Part shown: positions 1-6,605 of the stretch, piece after piece
Position numbering within the stretch: the first letter of the stretch is position 1
Layout of the letters: the number at the start of each line of letters is the position of its first letter
Assembly: GCA_003645115.1 (NCBI GenBank)
Contig: QNEG01000016.1
Location: 1 to 13,036 of the forward strand
Length of the DNA stretch: 13,036 nt
Source: a bacterium
GTDB taxonomy: Bacteria; UBP14; UBA6098; B30-G16
Reading direction: 5' to 3'
Notes under the pieces: generated by a model
What the model was told of the DNA's origin: nothing
Database searches by the model: none
Seen by the model: the letters and a program-made list of their open reading frames with translations, nothing else
Translations under genes and position numbers: made by a program

Positions 1-74
1 CCGGTGCACCCACACCGCCTGATTCACTATTCGAGAGTGCACTCGAGAAATTGGTATCTGAAAATAGTAAATAA
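1..74 (+). CDS. C-terminal end of an unidentified protein (partial)
   Basis: Frame 3 is open from the left edge to a TAA at 72-74 and reads GAPTPPDSLFESALEKLVSENSK. A Pro-rich linker followed by an amphipathic, charged helix looks like a genuine protein tail rather than random translation. The stop lies two bases before the convergent queD stop, the tight tail-to-tail packing seen elsewhere here. Frame 2 stops after six codons. Frame 1 is also open through the stretch, so the choice of frame 3 rests on composition. No function can be assigned from 23 residues. Confidence 0.45.
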   Translation, partial: GAPTPPDSLFESALEKLVSENSK

Positions 75-76
75 AT

Positions 77-487
77 TCAGTTAATATCCCTTTCGCTATA
101 TCTAACTCCCGCATTATCCGATTCCCAGACATCTACCGATAAAATTTGCATATCGGTGGATTTTCCATTCGGTTCAGTCTCCATCAATCGTGTTAAATTT
201 TCTTTTAGCTCGGTATAAATAGTAATCGCCAGCATCTCTGCGGTGGGATTTTTGCCATTCAACAGTGGATTTTCATTCAGATTGGTGTGGTCTAATTTGT
301 TTAGGACAGTATCCAGAATTTCTTTTATCTTTCTAAAATCGAAAGCCATTCCCAGTTCGTCTAGAGTATTTACGCCGACTCGAACTTCCACTAACCAATT
401 GTGTCCGTGAAGGTTACTGCAGTTTCCGGGATAGCCTTCGATTTGATGAGCAGCAGAAAATCGCCGACGAATTGTCAATTCAAACAT
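77..487 (-). CDS. queD: 6-carboxytetrahydropterin synthase / 6-pyruvoyl-tetrahydropterin synthase family (QueD)
   Basis: A T-fold enzyme of the PTPS/QueD family, 136 residues, the usual length for bacterial QueD. Family members convert 7,8-dihydroneopterin triphosphate to 6-carboxy-5,6,7,8-tetrahydropterin, the second step of queuosine and 7-deazaguanine synthesis in the cytoplasm. Visible active-site parts are the zinc ligands His14 (FSAAHQI) and His27/His29. Cys23 stands in the intact C-x3-H-G-H arrangement typical of QueD. The Asp66-His67 pair is in LDHTNLNE, PTAEMLA is at 81-87, and Glu122 is in VWES. It is the last gene of the hypB operon: the kinase stop (491-493) lies 3 bases before this ATG, so the ribosome site AGGAGAG (494-500) sits inside the end of the kinase gene and translation is probably coupled. 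No other que gene is visible, so a related pterin role cannot be excluded. Confidence 0.9.
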   Translation of the reverse strand: MFELTIRRRFSAAHQIEGYPGNCSNLHGHNWLVEVRVGVNTLDELGMAFDFRKIKEILDTVLNKLDHTNLNENPLLNGKNPTAEMLAITIYTELKENLTRLMETEPNGKSTDMQILSVDVWESDNAGVRYSERDIN

Positions 488-490
488 TTT

Positions 491-1516
491 TCACTCTCCT
501 AATATATTATCGGGTTTTCTGTCTCTATTTATTTCATTTTTCACACTATCGATTATCTCTTGTTTCGATGCTGCTGCAGTGCCCAGTTTGCCCACTACTA
601 CTCCAGCGGCGTGAGATGATATAATTGCTGCTTCTCGAAGAGTCCCTCCGGCTGATACCACAGCGGTAAATACTCCGACCACAGAATCGCCTGCACCGGT
701 GACATCATATACATCTCTCGCCATAGTGGGAAAATTCTCGATTTTTCCATCCGAATAAAACAAACTCATTCCCTCTGCACCGCGAGTTATCAATATATTA
801 TCCGCACCGGTGAGTTCTTTCAGTTTATTCCCAGCATTTATTAGGCTTTCATAATCGCGAATTTTTATATCTACAGCATCGCCAGCTTCTTTGGTATTTG
901 GAGTTACTATGGATACTCCACTGTAAAGATTGAAATGCCGTTCCTTTGGGTCCACAGCCACAAATTTATTTCGTTTTCTCGCTTCGGGAACTATTCTTTT
1001 CAAAAGTGATTCACAAATTATTCCCTTGCCATAATCGGACAATATTATTCCAGCCACTTCGTCGATAGAATCCATAAACTTCTCCATTAACTTTTTCTCC
1101 ACTGCAGCGGAGATATCGATGAGATTTTCTCTATCTATCCGCAGGACTTGTTGTCCTCGAGCGATTATTCTGGTCTTCGCAGTGGTAGGCCGGGTCTTTT
1201 CTACTACTATATGTTCACTGTCTATTTCGTATTCTATTAGCAAATCCGAAAATCTTTGCCCGAAAATATCCTTGCCGATTACACCGAATAGTAATGGTTT
1301 AGCACCCAGAGTCCTTACATTCCATGCTACATTTGCTGCGCCACCCAATCGAGCGGTCTCGCCGTTTACGAATACTATCGGCACTGGAGCTTCCGGTGAT
1401 ATTCTTTCCGCATCTCCCCAGATATATCTATCCAACATAATATCGCCTATTACTGCAATCGGCAAATTTTCCAATCGCTCGAATAATTGTGCTAATCTAT
1501 CCAGTGGGACTATCAT
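491..1516 (-). CDS. hldA: D-glycero-beta-D-manno-heptose-7-phosphate kinase (RfaE1/HldE kinase domain), monofunctional
   Basis: A PfkB/ribokinase-fold kinase of 341 residues that phosphorylates heptose 7-phosphate at C1 in ADP-heptose synthesis for the LPS core. The N-terminal signature GDIMLDRYIWGDAERISPEA (24-43) is characteristic of the RfaE kinase. GGAANVAWN (58-66) is PfkB signature 1, and DYGKG (161-165) and NTKEA (207-211) are family motifs. DVTGAGD (271-277) is PfkB signature 2, with Asp277 as the predicted catalytic base. The protein ends shortly after the kinase fold. The cytidylyltransferase half of bifunctional HldE is missing, so a separate HldC-type enzyme is expected elsewhere. 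The start is the ATG at 1514-1516, with a modest GGAG at 1527-1530. It lies 21 bp after the hypB stop on the same strand. Other sugar-kinase activities are possible, but the N-terminal signature favours heptose. Confidence 0.9.
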   Translation of the reverse strand: MIVPLDRLAQLFERLENLPIAVIGDIMLDRYIWGDAERISPEAPVPIVFVNGETARLGGAANVAWNVRTLGAKPLLFGVIGKDIFGQRFSDLLIEYEIDSEHIVVEKTRPTTAKTRIIARGQQVLRIDRENLIDISAAVEKKLMEKFMDSIDEVAGIILSDYGKGIICESLLKRIVPEARKRNKFVAVDPKERHFNLYSGVSIVTPNTKEAGDAVDIKIRDYESLINAGNKLKELTGADNILITRGAEGMSLFYSDGKIENFPTMARDVYDVTGAGDSVVGVFTAVVSAGGTLREAAIISSHAAGVVVGKLGTAAASKQEIIDSVKNEINRDRKPDNILGE

Positions 1517-1537
1517 AATCGATACACTCCGAATAAT

Positions 1538-2236
1538 TTATTTTGGTGTTTGTGCTGCCCAGCGAACCCATTTTATCCAGCGTTCCAATCCATCGCCATC
1601 TTTTGCTGATATGGTGAAAAATTTTGCCCCCGGATTTACTCGATAGCTCCGTTCACGGCAGGCATCGATATCGAAGTCCAGATATGGTGATAAATCGAGT
1701 TTCGAAAGGACTACCGCATCCGAACCGTAGAAAATAGTAGGATATTTTTCCGGTTTATCATCGCCCTCGGGCACGGACAGAACTACTACTCGGAAATTTT
1801 CTCCCAGTCGAAAATCCGCCGGACATACCAGATTGCCCACATTCTCCACAAATACTATATCATAATTTTCATCTAATTCGAGTTCGTGTAGTGCGTGATG
1901 CACCATTTTTGCATCCAGATGGCAGGTGCCGTGAGTGCGTATCTGATAGCAGGGCACATTTAAATTATCTATTCTCTGTTTATCACGGTCGGTTTCCAGG
2001 TCGCCCTCTATCACTGCGATTTTGTATTCATCGAGTAGCGCGGGAATGGTTTTTTCCAATAGAGTGGTCTTTCCAGCGCCGGGTGAACCCACTATATTGA
2101 ACATCACTATTCCCAGTTTTTCGATATGCTGGCGATTGTGAACAGCCAATCGAGCATTTTCCTCTAAAACTTCGCGACCTACGGGAATTATTTCCTTTTT
2201 ATTCTCGGTTTCCCCGCAACCGCATTCCTTACACAT
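1538..2236 (-). CDS. hypB: Hydrogenase nickel incorporation GTPase HypB
   Basis: A SIMIBI-class GTPase of 232 residues that delivers nickel during maturation of [NiFe] hydrogenase (and urease in some species). The N-terminus MCKECGCG carries a C-x2-C-G-C cluster like the high-affinity nickel site of E. coli HypB, but without a long His-rich stretch. The P-loop GSPGAGKT is at 50-57. THGTCHLDAKMVHHAL holds the metal-site pair Cys105-His106, and ENVGNLVCPA holds Cys138. These are the three residues of the G-domain zinc/nickel site at the dimer interface. The base-recognition motif is SKLDL (178-182) in place of the usual NKxD. A strong AGGAGG (2245-2250) lies 8 bases before the ATG. It is the first gene of a three-gene operon; hypA, the usual partner, is not adjacent, and no hydrogenase subunit is in the window. 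Confidence 0.95.
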   Translation of the reverse strand: MCKECGCGETENKKEIIPVGREVLEENARLAVHNRQHIEKLGIVMFNIVGSPGAGKTTLLEKTIPALLDEYKIAVIEGDLETDRDKQRIDNLNVPCYQIRTHGTCHLDAKMVHHALHELELDENYDIVFVENVGNLVCPADFRLGENFRVVVLSVPEGDDKPEKYPTIFYGSDAVVLSKLDLSPYLDFDIDACRERSYRVNPGAKFFTISAKDGDGLERWIKWVRWAAQTPK

Positions 2237-2268
2237 TTTATATACCTCCTCTATTTATACGAAACGAC

Positions 2269-2296
2269 TTGACTAAATTTTACTATTATATAATAT
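2269..2296. promoter_or_regulatory. Likely divergent promoter region between hypB and the small membrane protein
   Basis: On the plus strand TTGACT (2269-2274) is followed by TATAAT (2289-2294, spacer 14) or TAATAT (2291-2296, spacer 16), about 45 bases before the ATG at 2342. The 10-base palindrome ATTATATAAT (2285-2294) presents TATAAT on both strands, so it could also serve hypB on the minus strand. I could not find a well-spaced minus-strand -35 box. The spacing is imperfect, so this is tentative. Confidence 0.4.
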
Positions 2297-2341
2297 TGAA
2301 TAGAAATCGAAAAAAGCAATAAAATTGTAGAGGAGCAAACG

Positions 2342-2524
2342 ATGAAATTTGTAAAATCCTGGATATTCTGGATAATATATGCTTTGGTGCCGGTGATTTT
2401 GACTGTGATTTTCGACTGGCATAGAGAGACTATGGTGTATCTTTATTTTCTGGCAATCCTGGTAGCTATAGTAATCTGGTGGCTAAATGAAAAAGTTCGT
2501 CCTAAAGCAGAAAACGAATTCTAA
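2342..2524 (+). CDS. Small two-helix membrane protein, unknown function
   Basis: A 60-residue protein I do not recognise. Residues about 7-25 (Trp/Ile/Val-rich) and about 31-48 form two predicted transmembrane helices separated by a short polar turn, DWHRET. The charged tail NEKVRPKAENEF follows. Two short helices, with the longer positive tail after helix 2, suggest a hairpin with both ends on the cytoplasmic side. The start is well supported: AGGAG at 2331-2335 lies 6 bases before the ATG, with promoter-like boxes upstream. It is transcribed alone, divergently from hypB. Nothing in it points to a function. It could be a small regulator or a subunit of a membrane complex. Confidence 0.7.
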   Translation: MKFVKSWIFWIIYALVPVILTVIFDWHRETMVYLYFLAILVAIVIWWLNEKVRPKAENEF

Positions 2525-2822
2525 AGAAATATCTATCCCAAAACAGAAATTTACTTTTTTATCTCTCTTACTGATTTAAAGTGTTTAATCAGACCGACTA
2601 AACAGCTATGGTGTAGAACCATTAGCATCGGTGGTATCGAATGATGTGGAGGATGGTCGAATAAAAAACCAAACAGTGGAATTATTAGAATGCTAAATAT
2701 TTGAAAAGCTCGATTGTGCTGAAATTTATTATTCAAGAATATCGATAAAATTGCTAAACTATCTTCTAATTTAACGATATAGGATATTATTCAATATAAA
2801 CCCAAATTTTTCACAATCTGCA

Positions 2823-2844
2823 GGATGATTTTGATTAAGTGATT
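2823..2844 (-). repeat. AATCA-type intergenic repeat fragment
   Basis: Read on the minus strand the stretch is built from AATCAC, AATCA and AATCATC in series. The same order (AATCAC, AATCA, AATAATC) occurs on the plus strand at 6399-6422, in the other large spacer. The two copies differ by one gap and a few substitutions. Similar AATCA-rich strings are, to my recollection, frequent between genes in environmental bacterial genomes, but I cannot verify family membership here. Confidence 0.4.
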
Positions 2845-2899
2845 AAAATATAGTAGTATTTTAACAAGCCCCGTTTATATTAGGGAATTTTTTTATCGC

Positions 2900-2926
2900 T
2901 TGCAAAATCGATAAATATGGTAAAAT
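2900..2926 (+). promoter_or_regulatory. Possible promoter of the aldehyde dehydrogenase
   Basis: TTGCAA (2900-2905) and TAAAAT (2921-2926) are separated by 15 bases, shorter than the ideal 17. They lie about 37 bases before the ATG at 2963. The surrounding DNA is A+T-rich, so chance matches are likely. Confidence 0.3.
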
Positions 2927-2962
2927 ATTGTGTTAATGAAAAAAATAAAATAGGAGGGAAAA

Positions 2963-4393
2963 ATGGAATATCCATTTATTCTGGGTGGTAAGGAAATTCA
3001 CAGCGATGAGAAAATCGAGGTGAAATCTGTGTATGATGGAGATATAGTGGGTCGAGTCAGTTGTGCATCGTCGGAATGGATAGAACAGGCACTGGAAACA
3101 GTGCATTTTGCATTCGACCAAACCCGAGCACTTTGCGCCAGACATCGCGAGGATATATTACTTCGAGCAAAACATTTATTGGAAGAACGAGCAGAGGATT
3201 TTGCACAAATACTGGTAGCAGAAGTAGGGAAGACAATAACAGAGGCTCGCGGTGAGGTATCTCGCGCCTGTGAAACATTAGCACTTTCCGCCAGTCTGAC
3301 TCGTGAGTCTATCGGCGAGGTAATTCCGTTCGATGTCGCTCCAAATGGCGAACATAAATGGGGATTCCATCAACGATTCCCACTTGGTCCGGTGTTGGCG
3401 ATTACTCCATTTAATTTCCCGCTTAATCTGGCAATGCATAAATTGGCTCCAGCAATAGCGGTAGGAAATCCATTTATACTAAAACCAGCATCACAAACTC
3501 CAATCTCGGGTATTATGCTGGGAAAACTATTGCTGGATGCCGGTTATCCACATAGCGCAGTATCAGTGCTTCCCGGAAAAGGCAGTAAAGTCGGAATCCC
3601 GCTGGCAAAAGATGATAGAATAAAAGTAGTTACTTTCACTGGTAGTCCCCAGGTAGGTAAACTACTGGCATCATCGGTGGGAATAAAAAATATCGCACTG
3701 GAGTTGGGTTCCAATTCGGCGGCTATAGTTCTTTCCGATGCAGACATTTTCTGGGCATCCGATAGAATCGCAAAAGGTGCTACTGCACTGGCAGGGCAGG
3801 TGTGTATTTCCACTCAACGAGTATATGTAGAGGAACCCATATTCGACTCTTTTGTGGAGCATCTGGTGAGCGCGATGAAAAGAATCCAGCCGGGCAATCC
3901 GTTCGAGGAGCATACTCGTCTCGGTCCGATGATTTCCGGTGAGGATGTAGTTAGAATCGAACAGTGGATATCTGAAGCTGTCGATGCCGGTGGAGAAATA
4001 CTTTGTGGTGGAAACCACAATGGCAAATTATTCGAACCCACCGTAGTTGCTAATGTTCCCCAGGATGCAAAATTGATTCAGCAGGAAGCATTTGCACCAG
4101 TAGTGGTTGTAAATAGCGTTTCTGAAATAAACGAGGCTATAGATATGGTAAATGATAGCAGATATGGATTGAATGTGGGAATTTTCACCAGAGATATTTT
4201 CTCTGCCCGGAAAGCATTTTCAGAAATCGATGTCGGTTCGGTTATTGTCAACGATGTCCCTACATTTCGCGCAGATATTATGCCATACGGTGGAATAAAA
4301 GATAGCGGATTAGGGCGAGAGGGACCGAAATATGCGATAGAACATATGACATATCACAAGACATTCTGTGCACATCAACCCGAACAAGAATAG
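2963..4393 (+). CDS. NAD(P)-dependent aldehyde dehydrogenase (ALDH superfamily)
   Basis: A full-length 476-residue member of the aldehyde dehydrogenase superfamily, oxidising an aldehyde to the acid in the cytoplasm. Visible catalytic parts are Asn151 in TPFNFPLN (oxyanion site), Lys174 in KPAS (cofactor), FTGSPQVG at 225-232 (nucleotide-binding turn), Glu247 in LELGSNS (general base) and nucleophile Cys281 in GQVCIS. The usual ELGG is ELGS here. The layout resembles the lactaldehyde, glyceraldehyde-3-phosphate (non-phosphorylating) and semialdehyde dehydrogenase subfamilies. The substrate cannot be read from the sequence. A strong AGGAGGG (2952-2958) lies 4 bases before the ATG. The 16 bases at 2950-2965 are identical to those at the start of the barrel gene (4969-4984). 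It is probably monocistronic: the next gene begins 131 bp downstream. Confidence 0.93.
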   Translation: MEYPFILGGKEIHSDEKIEVKSVYDGDIVGRVSCASSEWIEQALETVHFAFDQTRALCARHREDILLRAKHLLEERAEDFAQILVAEVGKTITEARGEVSRACETLALSASLTRESIGEVIPFDVAPNGEHKWGFHQRFPLGPVLAITPFNFPLNLAMHKLAPAIAVGNPFILKPASQTPISGIMLGKLLLDAGYPHSAVSVLPGKGSKVGIPLAKDDRIKVVTFTGSPQVGKLLASSVGIKNIALELGSNSAAIVLSDADIFWASDRIAKGATALAGQVCISTQRVYVEEPIFDSFVEHLVSAMKRIQPGNPFEEHTRLGPMISGEDVVRIEQWISEAVDAGGEILCGGNHNGKLFEPTVVANVPQDAKLIQQEAFAPVVVVNSVSEINEAIDMVNDSRYGLNVGIFTRDIFSARKAFSEIDVGSVIVNDVPTFRADIMPYGGIKDSGLGREGPKYAIEHMTYHKTFCAHQPEQE

Positions 4394-4407
4394 CACAGAT
4401 ATTGTGC
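4393..4407 (+). other. Short hairpin overlapping the aldehyde dehydrogenase stop
   Basis: GCACA (4393-4397) and TGTGC (4403-4407) can pair around the loop GATAT, starting on the last base of the TAG stop. No U-run follows, so it is not a standard intrinsic terminator. It might protect the mRNA end or be chance. Confidence 0.25.
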
Positions 4408-4423
4408 AGTCCCCCACACTGAA

Positions 4424-4493
4424 AATTGCGCATATTTATGTAATCGTCTGTAATACATACAATTGCAAATATTGGCATTACAATTGCGTATAG
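4424..4493 (+). repeat. Three copies of AATTGCRNATA upstream of the lipoprotein operon
   Basis: AATTGCGCATAT (4424-4435), AATTGCAAATAT (4461-4472) and AATTGCGTATAG (4482-4493) share AATTGC followed by two variable bases and ATA. Copies two and three start 21 bp apart, two helical turns, and each contains the palindrome CAATTG. They lie 32-101 bases before the lipoprotein ATG, where an operator or activator site would be expected. No well-spaced -35/-10 pair is obvious in the same stretch. Confidence 0.4.
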
Positions 4494-4524
4494 TAAGTGG
4501 GAATATAAAAAAGCGAGGTTTATG

Positions 4525-4959
4525 ATGAGAAAATTTATCCTAATAAAATTATTGTTAGCCGGAATTGTTTTATTCTCCGGTTGCTATACGGTAATTTCTA
4601 CCAAGAAATTCAGCCGAAAGGCCTGGAAAAAGTATCATAAAAACCAATATTTCGAGGATACCAAATGGGGCAGTGAATGGAATGATTATTATTGGAGTCC
4701 CAGGATAGATAAGAAAACCGAGCGTAAAGTTACTACCGAGAAAGAAGAGGAAGAAAAGATAATTCACGAGGGAGAAATTTATCAAATAGATGACGATGAC
4801 AGAGACCACAGATATTATCATAATAATACCTGTTGTATGAGCAATTGCATTTTTCCATTTGATATATTTATTTCCGATGATGATAGCGACGATGATAGTG
4901 ATGATGACACCGATACTCCAGAAACACCTGAAAAACCTGAAAGAAAACGAGGAATGTAA
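4525..4959 (+). CDS. Putative lipoprotein with acidic Asp-rich tail
   Basis: I do not recognise this 144-residue protein. A short positive N-terminus and hydrophobic stretch end at FSGC with Cys20, a plausible lipobox, so it is probably a signal-peptidase II lipoprotein. Next come a basic, aromatic segment (about 27-60, rich in Lys, Tyr and Trp), a charged Lys/Glu stretch (62-83), a cysteine trio TCCMSNC (102-108) and the acidic tract DDDSDDDSDDDTD (118-130). The tail is Pro/Glu/Lys-rich. The Asp-Ser tract resembles low-complexity calcium-binding or flexible linker sequence. I chose the second ATG (4525), 6 bases after GAGG (4515-4518); the tandem ATG at 4522 is only 3 bases away and would add one Met. 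It is followed after 22 bp by the barrel gene, probably as one operon. Confidence 0.75.
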   Translation: MRKFILIKLLLAGIVLFSGCYTVISTKKFSRKAWKKYHKNQYFEDTKWGSEWNDYYWSPRIDKKTERKVTTEKEEEEKIIHEGEIYQIDDDDRDHRYYHNNTCCMSNCIFPFDIFISDDDSDDDSDDDTDTPETPEKPERKRGM

Positions 4960-4981
4960 ATTAAAGTAATAGGAGGGAAAA

Positions 4982-6283
4982 ATGAGAACGCTAATTATCT
5001 CAGCGATGTTATTACTACTAATTGCGGGAATATTCGCAGGAAGCGAGAATGAAAATGTGGCAGATGAAATAATATATGCGGACAATTTCGTGGGAGTGGG
5101 AATGCGCGCTCTGGCAATGGGCGGAACTCATATCGCTCTCGCTCAAGACTATTCCGCAGCATATTATAATCCCGCATTATTGGGTTTTGTATTCGGAAAT
5201 GAGGTCTCGGGAATGATTTCCATTCGGAATGGAAATTCCACCACCACAATCAATAATGGTCCCGAGAAAACATCAGATTTCAGTGCAGTAAAATTAAATA
5301 ATCTTAGTGGAGTTATCTCCGCTAGAGCAAAACGCGGTGGAGTCGCTGTCGCAGTGGGATACTATCGTTATCAATCATTCGATTATTCCAATTATTTTGT
5401 GGGGGTTCGCTCCGATGATAATAGTATAACATCACTGGAAACATCCGATGGCGGAATGGGTTCGTTCTATCTCGCTGCCGGCGGTCAGGTATTAGAATAT
5501 ATATCTTTGGGCGCAACTATGGAGGCTATCACCGGTGCGCAAAATTATACCTGGAACTCCACAATATCAGGATTCGTGGATTCCTCAATAGTCGATACTA
5601 TTTTACCGGCGACAGATTCTATTTTCTCGGATAAAATAACCGAGGATGTATCGGGAGTTACTGGACGATTCGGGATTGCTATCAGCCCAAATAAATATTT
5701 TACCTGGGGAGCACTGGTGAAATTCCCGTCATTGCTGAAAATAAAGCAGGAATGGGTTCAAAAGACCACTATTGAAAGAACCGACGATACCAGAGAGGAA
5801 ATCGAATATTATCAATTCGAGGATAATATCGATATTACAATGCCTTTTCAATTTGGCACCGGTTTGGCATTAAAATCCCCGATAGTGAATGTATCTACGG
5901 ATATCCTGTATTCCGATTGGCGACAAATCCGCTATCATAAACCCGCATATTTTATCCAGGAAAATCCATATATTCCAGATTCATATCGAGCGGTATTGTC
6001 ATTTGGAGCGGGACTCGAATTTACACTCCCCATTAAATTTTTACCCACAAGAATAAGAGGTGGATATCGATATGACCCCATTCCATATAAACCGCTGAAT
6101 ATCGAAAAGGAAAGACAATTTTTCACCACAGGTATCGCTTTCCTTATCGAAAAGAGTATTTTATTGGAGGGTGCCGCTGTGTTTTCAAACTGGAAACGCT
6201 CATATTCTACTTCTCGGGGAAATGATATTTCTGAACGATATGAGATAACCGATATCTATATCGGATTATCATATAGATTTTGA
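4982..6283 (+). CDS. Outer-membrane beta-barrel of the FadL/OMPP1 superfamily, PorV-like
   Basis: A 433-residue outer-membrane protein. The signal peptide is about residues 1-20 (hydrophobic core LLLLIAGIFAG). The mature N-terminus has the family hallmark GVGMRALAMGG (38-48), then DYSAAYYNPALLGF (56-69). This Gly-rich hatch-like start is shared by FadL/TodX transporters and PorV/PorQ-type proteins. Alternating polar and hydrophobic strands fill the rest, and it ends LSYRF with the C-terminal Phe typical of barrels. A conserved-looking block FQFGTGLALKSP and DILYSDWRQIRYH resembles FadL-family sequence. The leader ATAGGAGGGAAAAATG (4969-4984) is strong. FadL proteins import hydrophobic compounds. 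PorV instead shuttles type IX cargo to the surface attachment complex, which would suit the neighbouring secreted protein. The sequence alone does not decide between them. Confidence 0.82.
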   Translation: MRTLIISAMLLLLIAGIFAGSENENVADEIIYADNFVGVGMRALAMGGTHIALAQDYSAAYYNPALLGFVFGNEVSGMISIRNGNSTTTINNGPEKTSDFSAVKLNNLSGVISARAKRGGVAVAVGYYRYQSFDYSNYFVGVRSDDNSITSLETSDGGMGSFYLAAGGQVLEYISLGATMEAITGAQNYTWNSTISGFVDSSIVDTILPATDSIFSDKITEDVSGVTGRFGIAISPNKYFTWGALVKFPSLLKIKQEWVQKTTIERTDDTREEIEYYQFEDNIDITMPFQFGTGLALKSPIVNVSTDILYSDWRQIRYHKPAYFIQENPYIPDSYRAVLSFGAGLEFTLPIKFLPTRIRGGYRYDPIPYKPLNIEKERQFFTTGIAFLIEKSILLEGAAVFSNWKRSYSTSRGNDISERYEITDIYIGLSYRF

Positions 6284-6323
6284 ATGTGATTATTCTTACA
6301 GCAAAACAAAAGTATATATTCAC

Positions 6324-6342
6324 CACAGATAAACGCAGATGG
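6324..6342 (+). repeat. CACAGATAAACGCAGATGG repeat fragment
   Basis: Two 10-base units, CACAGATAAA and CGCAGATGGA, follow each other with seven of ten positions equal. Strings of this type (CACAGAT...CGCAGAT) recur between genes in many environmental bacterial genomes as I recall. Only this one copy is seen here, so family membership is inferred. Confidence 0.4.
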
Positions 6343-6398
6343 AAAAATGCTATGATTATATGTCATTTTGATGTCGCCTTGTGGGCATAGAAATCTTA

Positions 6399-6422
6399 AA
6401 TCACATCAATCACAATAATCGC
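6399..6422 (+). repeat. AATCA-type intergenic repeat, second copy
   Basis: The stretch reads AATCAC, ATC, AATCAC, AATAATCGC. It matches the minus strand of 2823-2844 in order and in most bases. Both copies lie in the only two gene-free stretches longer than 300 bp. Confidence 0.4.
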
Positions 6423-6472
6423 AAATATTGTTTCCCAAATTAAACACCCTGCCAAATGATGTGCCTTCTTCT

Positions 6473-6512
6473 GTCTCCCTTAAATTAAGAAAGACGACTG
6501 ATGACGAAGTCG
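6473..6512. repeat. Imperfect inverted repeat followed by a second hairpin
   Basis: Arms GTCTCCCTTAA (6473-6483) and TTAAGAAAGAC (6485-6495) pair at 9 of 11 positions around one base; the two mismatches form a CC/AA bulge. Immediately next, CGACT (6495-6499) and AGTCG (6508-6512) pair around an 8-base loop. No T-run follows directly, so I do not call it a terminator. It lies about 190 bases after the barrel gene and may be a repetitive-element remnant. Confidence 0.35.
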
Positions 6513-6605
6513 GCATAGGGGATTAAAAAATGAATCATAACTAATAAAATATCAAAGTTTCACCAATCAGATTCAGTATTTTTTATAATATCCTACATTT
6601 TGATA

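Larger units (their letters stand above)
2525..2962. other. 438-bp spacer without a convincing gene
   Basis: A+T-rich DNA between the small membrane protein and the aldehyde dehydrogenase. It contains an AATCA-type repeat fragment (2823-2844), a possible promoter for the dehydrogenase (2900-2926) and its ribosome site. A 61-codon minus-strand frame (2551-2736) starts with TTG and has no ribosome site. I judged it not to be a gene, though it could be a remnant. No clear intrinsic terminator is visible. Confidence 0.6.

Noticed and set aside
1119..1646. 175-codon plus-strand frame over the heptose kinase
   Set aside because: It is antisense to a kinase with intact catalytic motifs, its composition is Ser/Thr/Ile-rich without pattern, and no ribosome site is evident.
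2551..2736. 61-codon minus-strand frame with a hydrophobic start and His-rich middle
   Set aside because: It starts with TTG, has no ribosome site upstream and no family likeness that I recognise; at most a gene remnant.
4876..4914. Short tandem DNA repeat that might be a CRISPR or minisatellite
   Set aside because: It is a coding Asp-Ser tract in frame with the lipoprotein; there are no spacers.
4570..5085. 171-codon minus-strand frame rich in Ile/Phe, looking membrane-like
   Set aside because: It lies antisense across the lipoprotein and barrel start; its hydrophobicity is the mirror of Asp/Glu/Asn codons on the coding strand.
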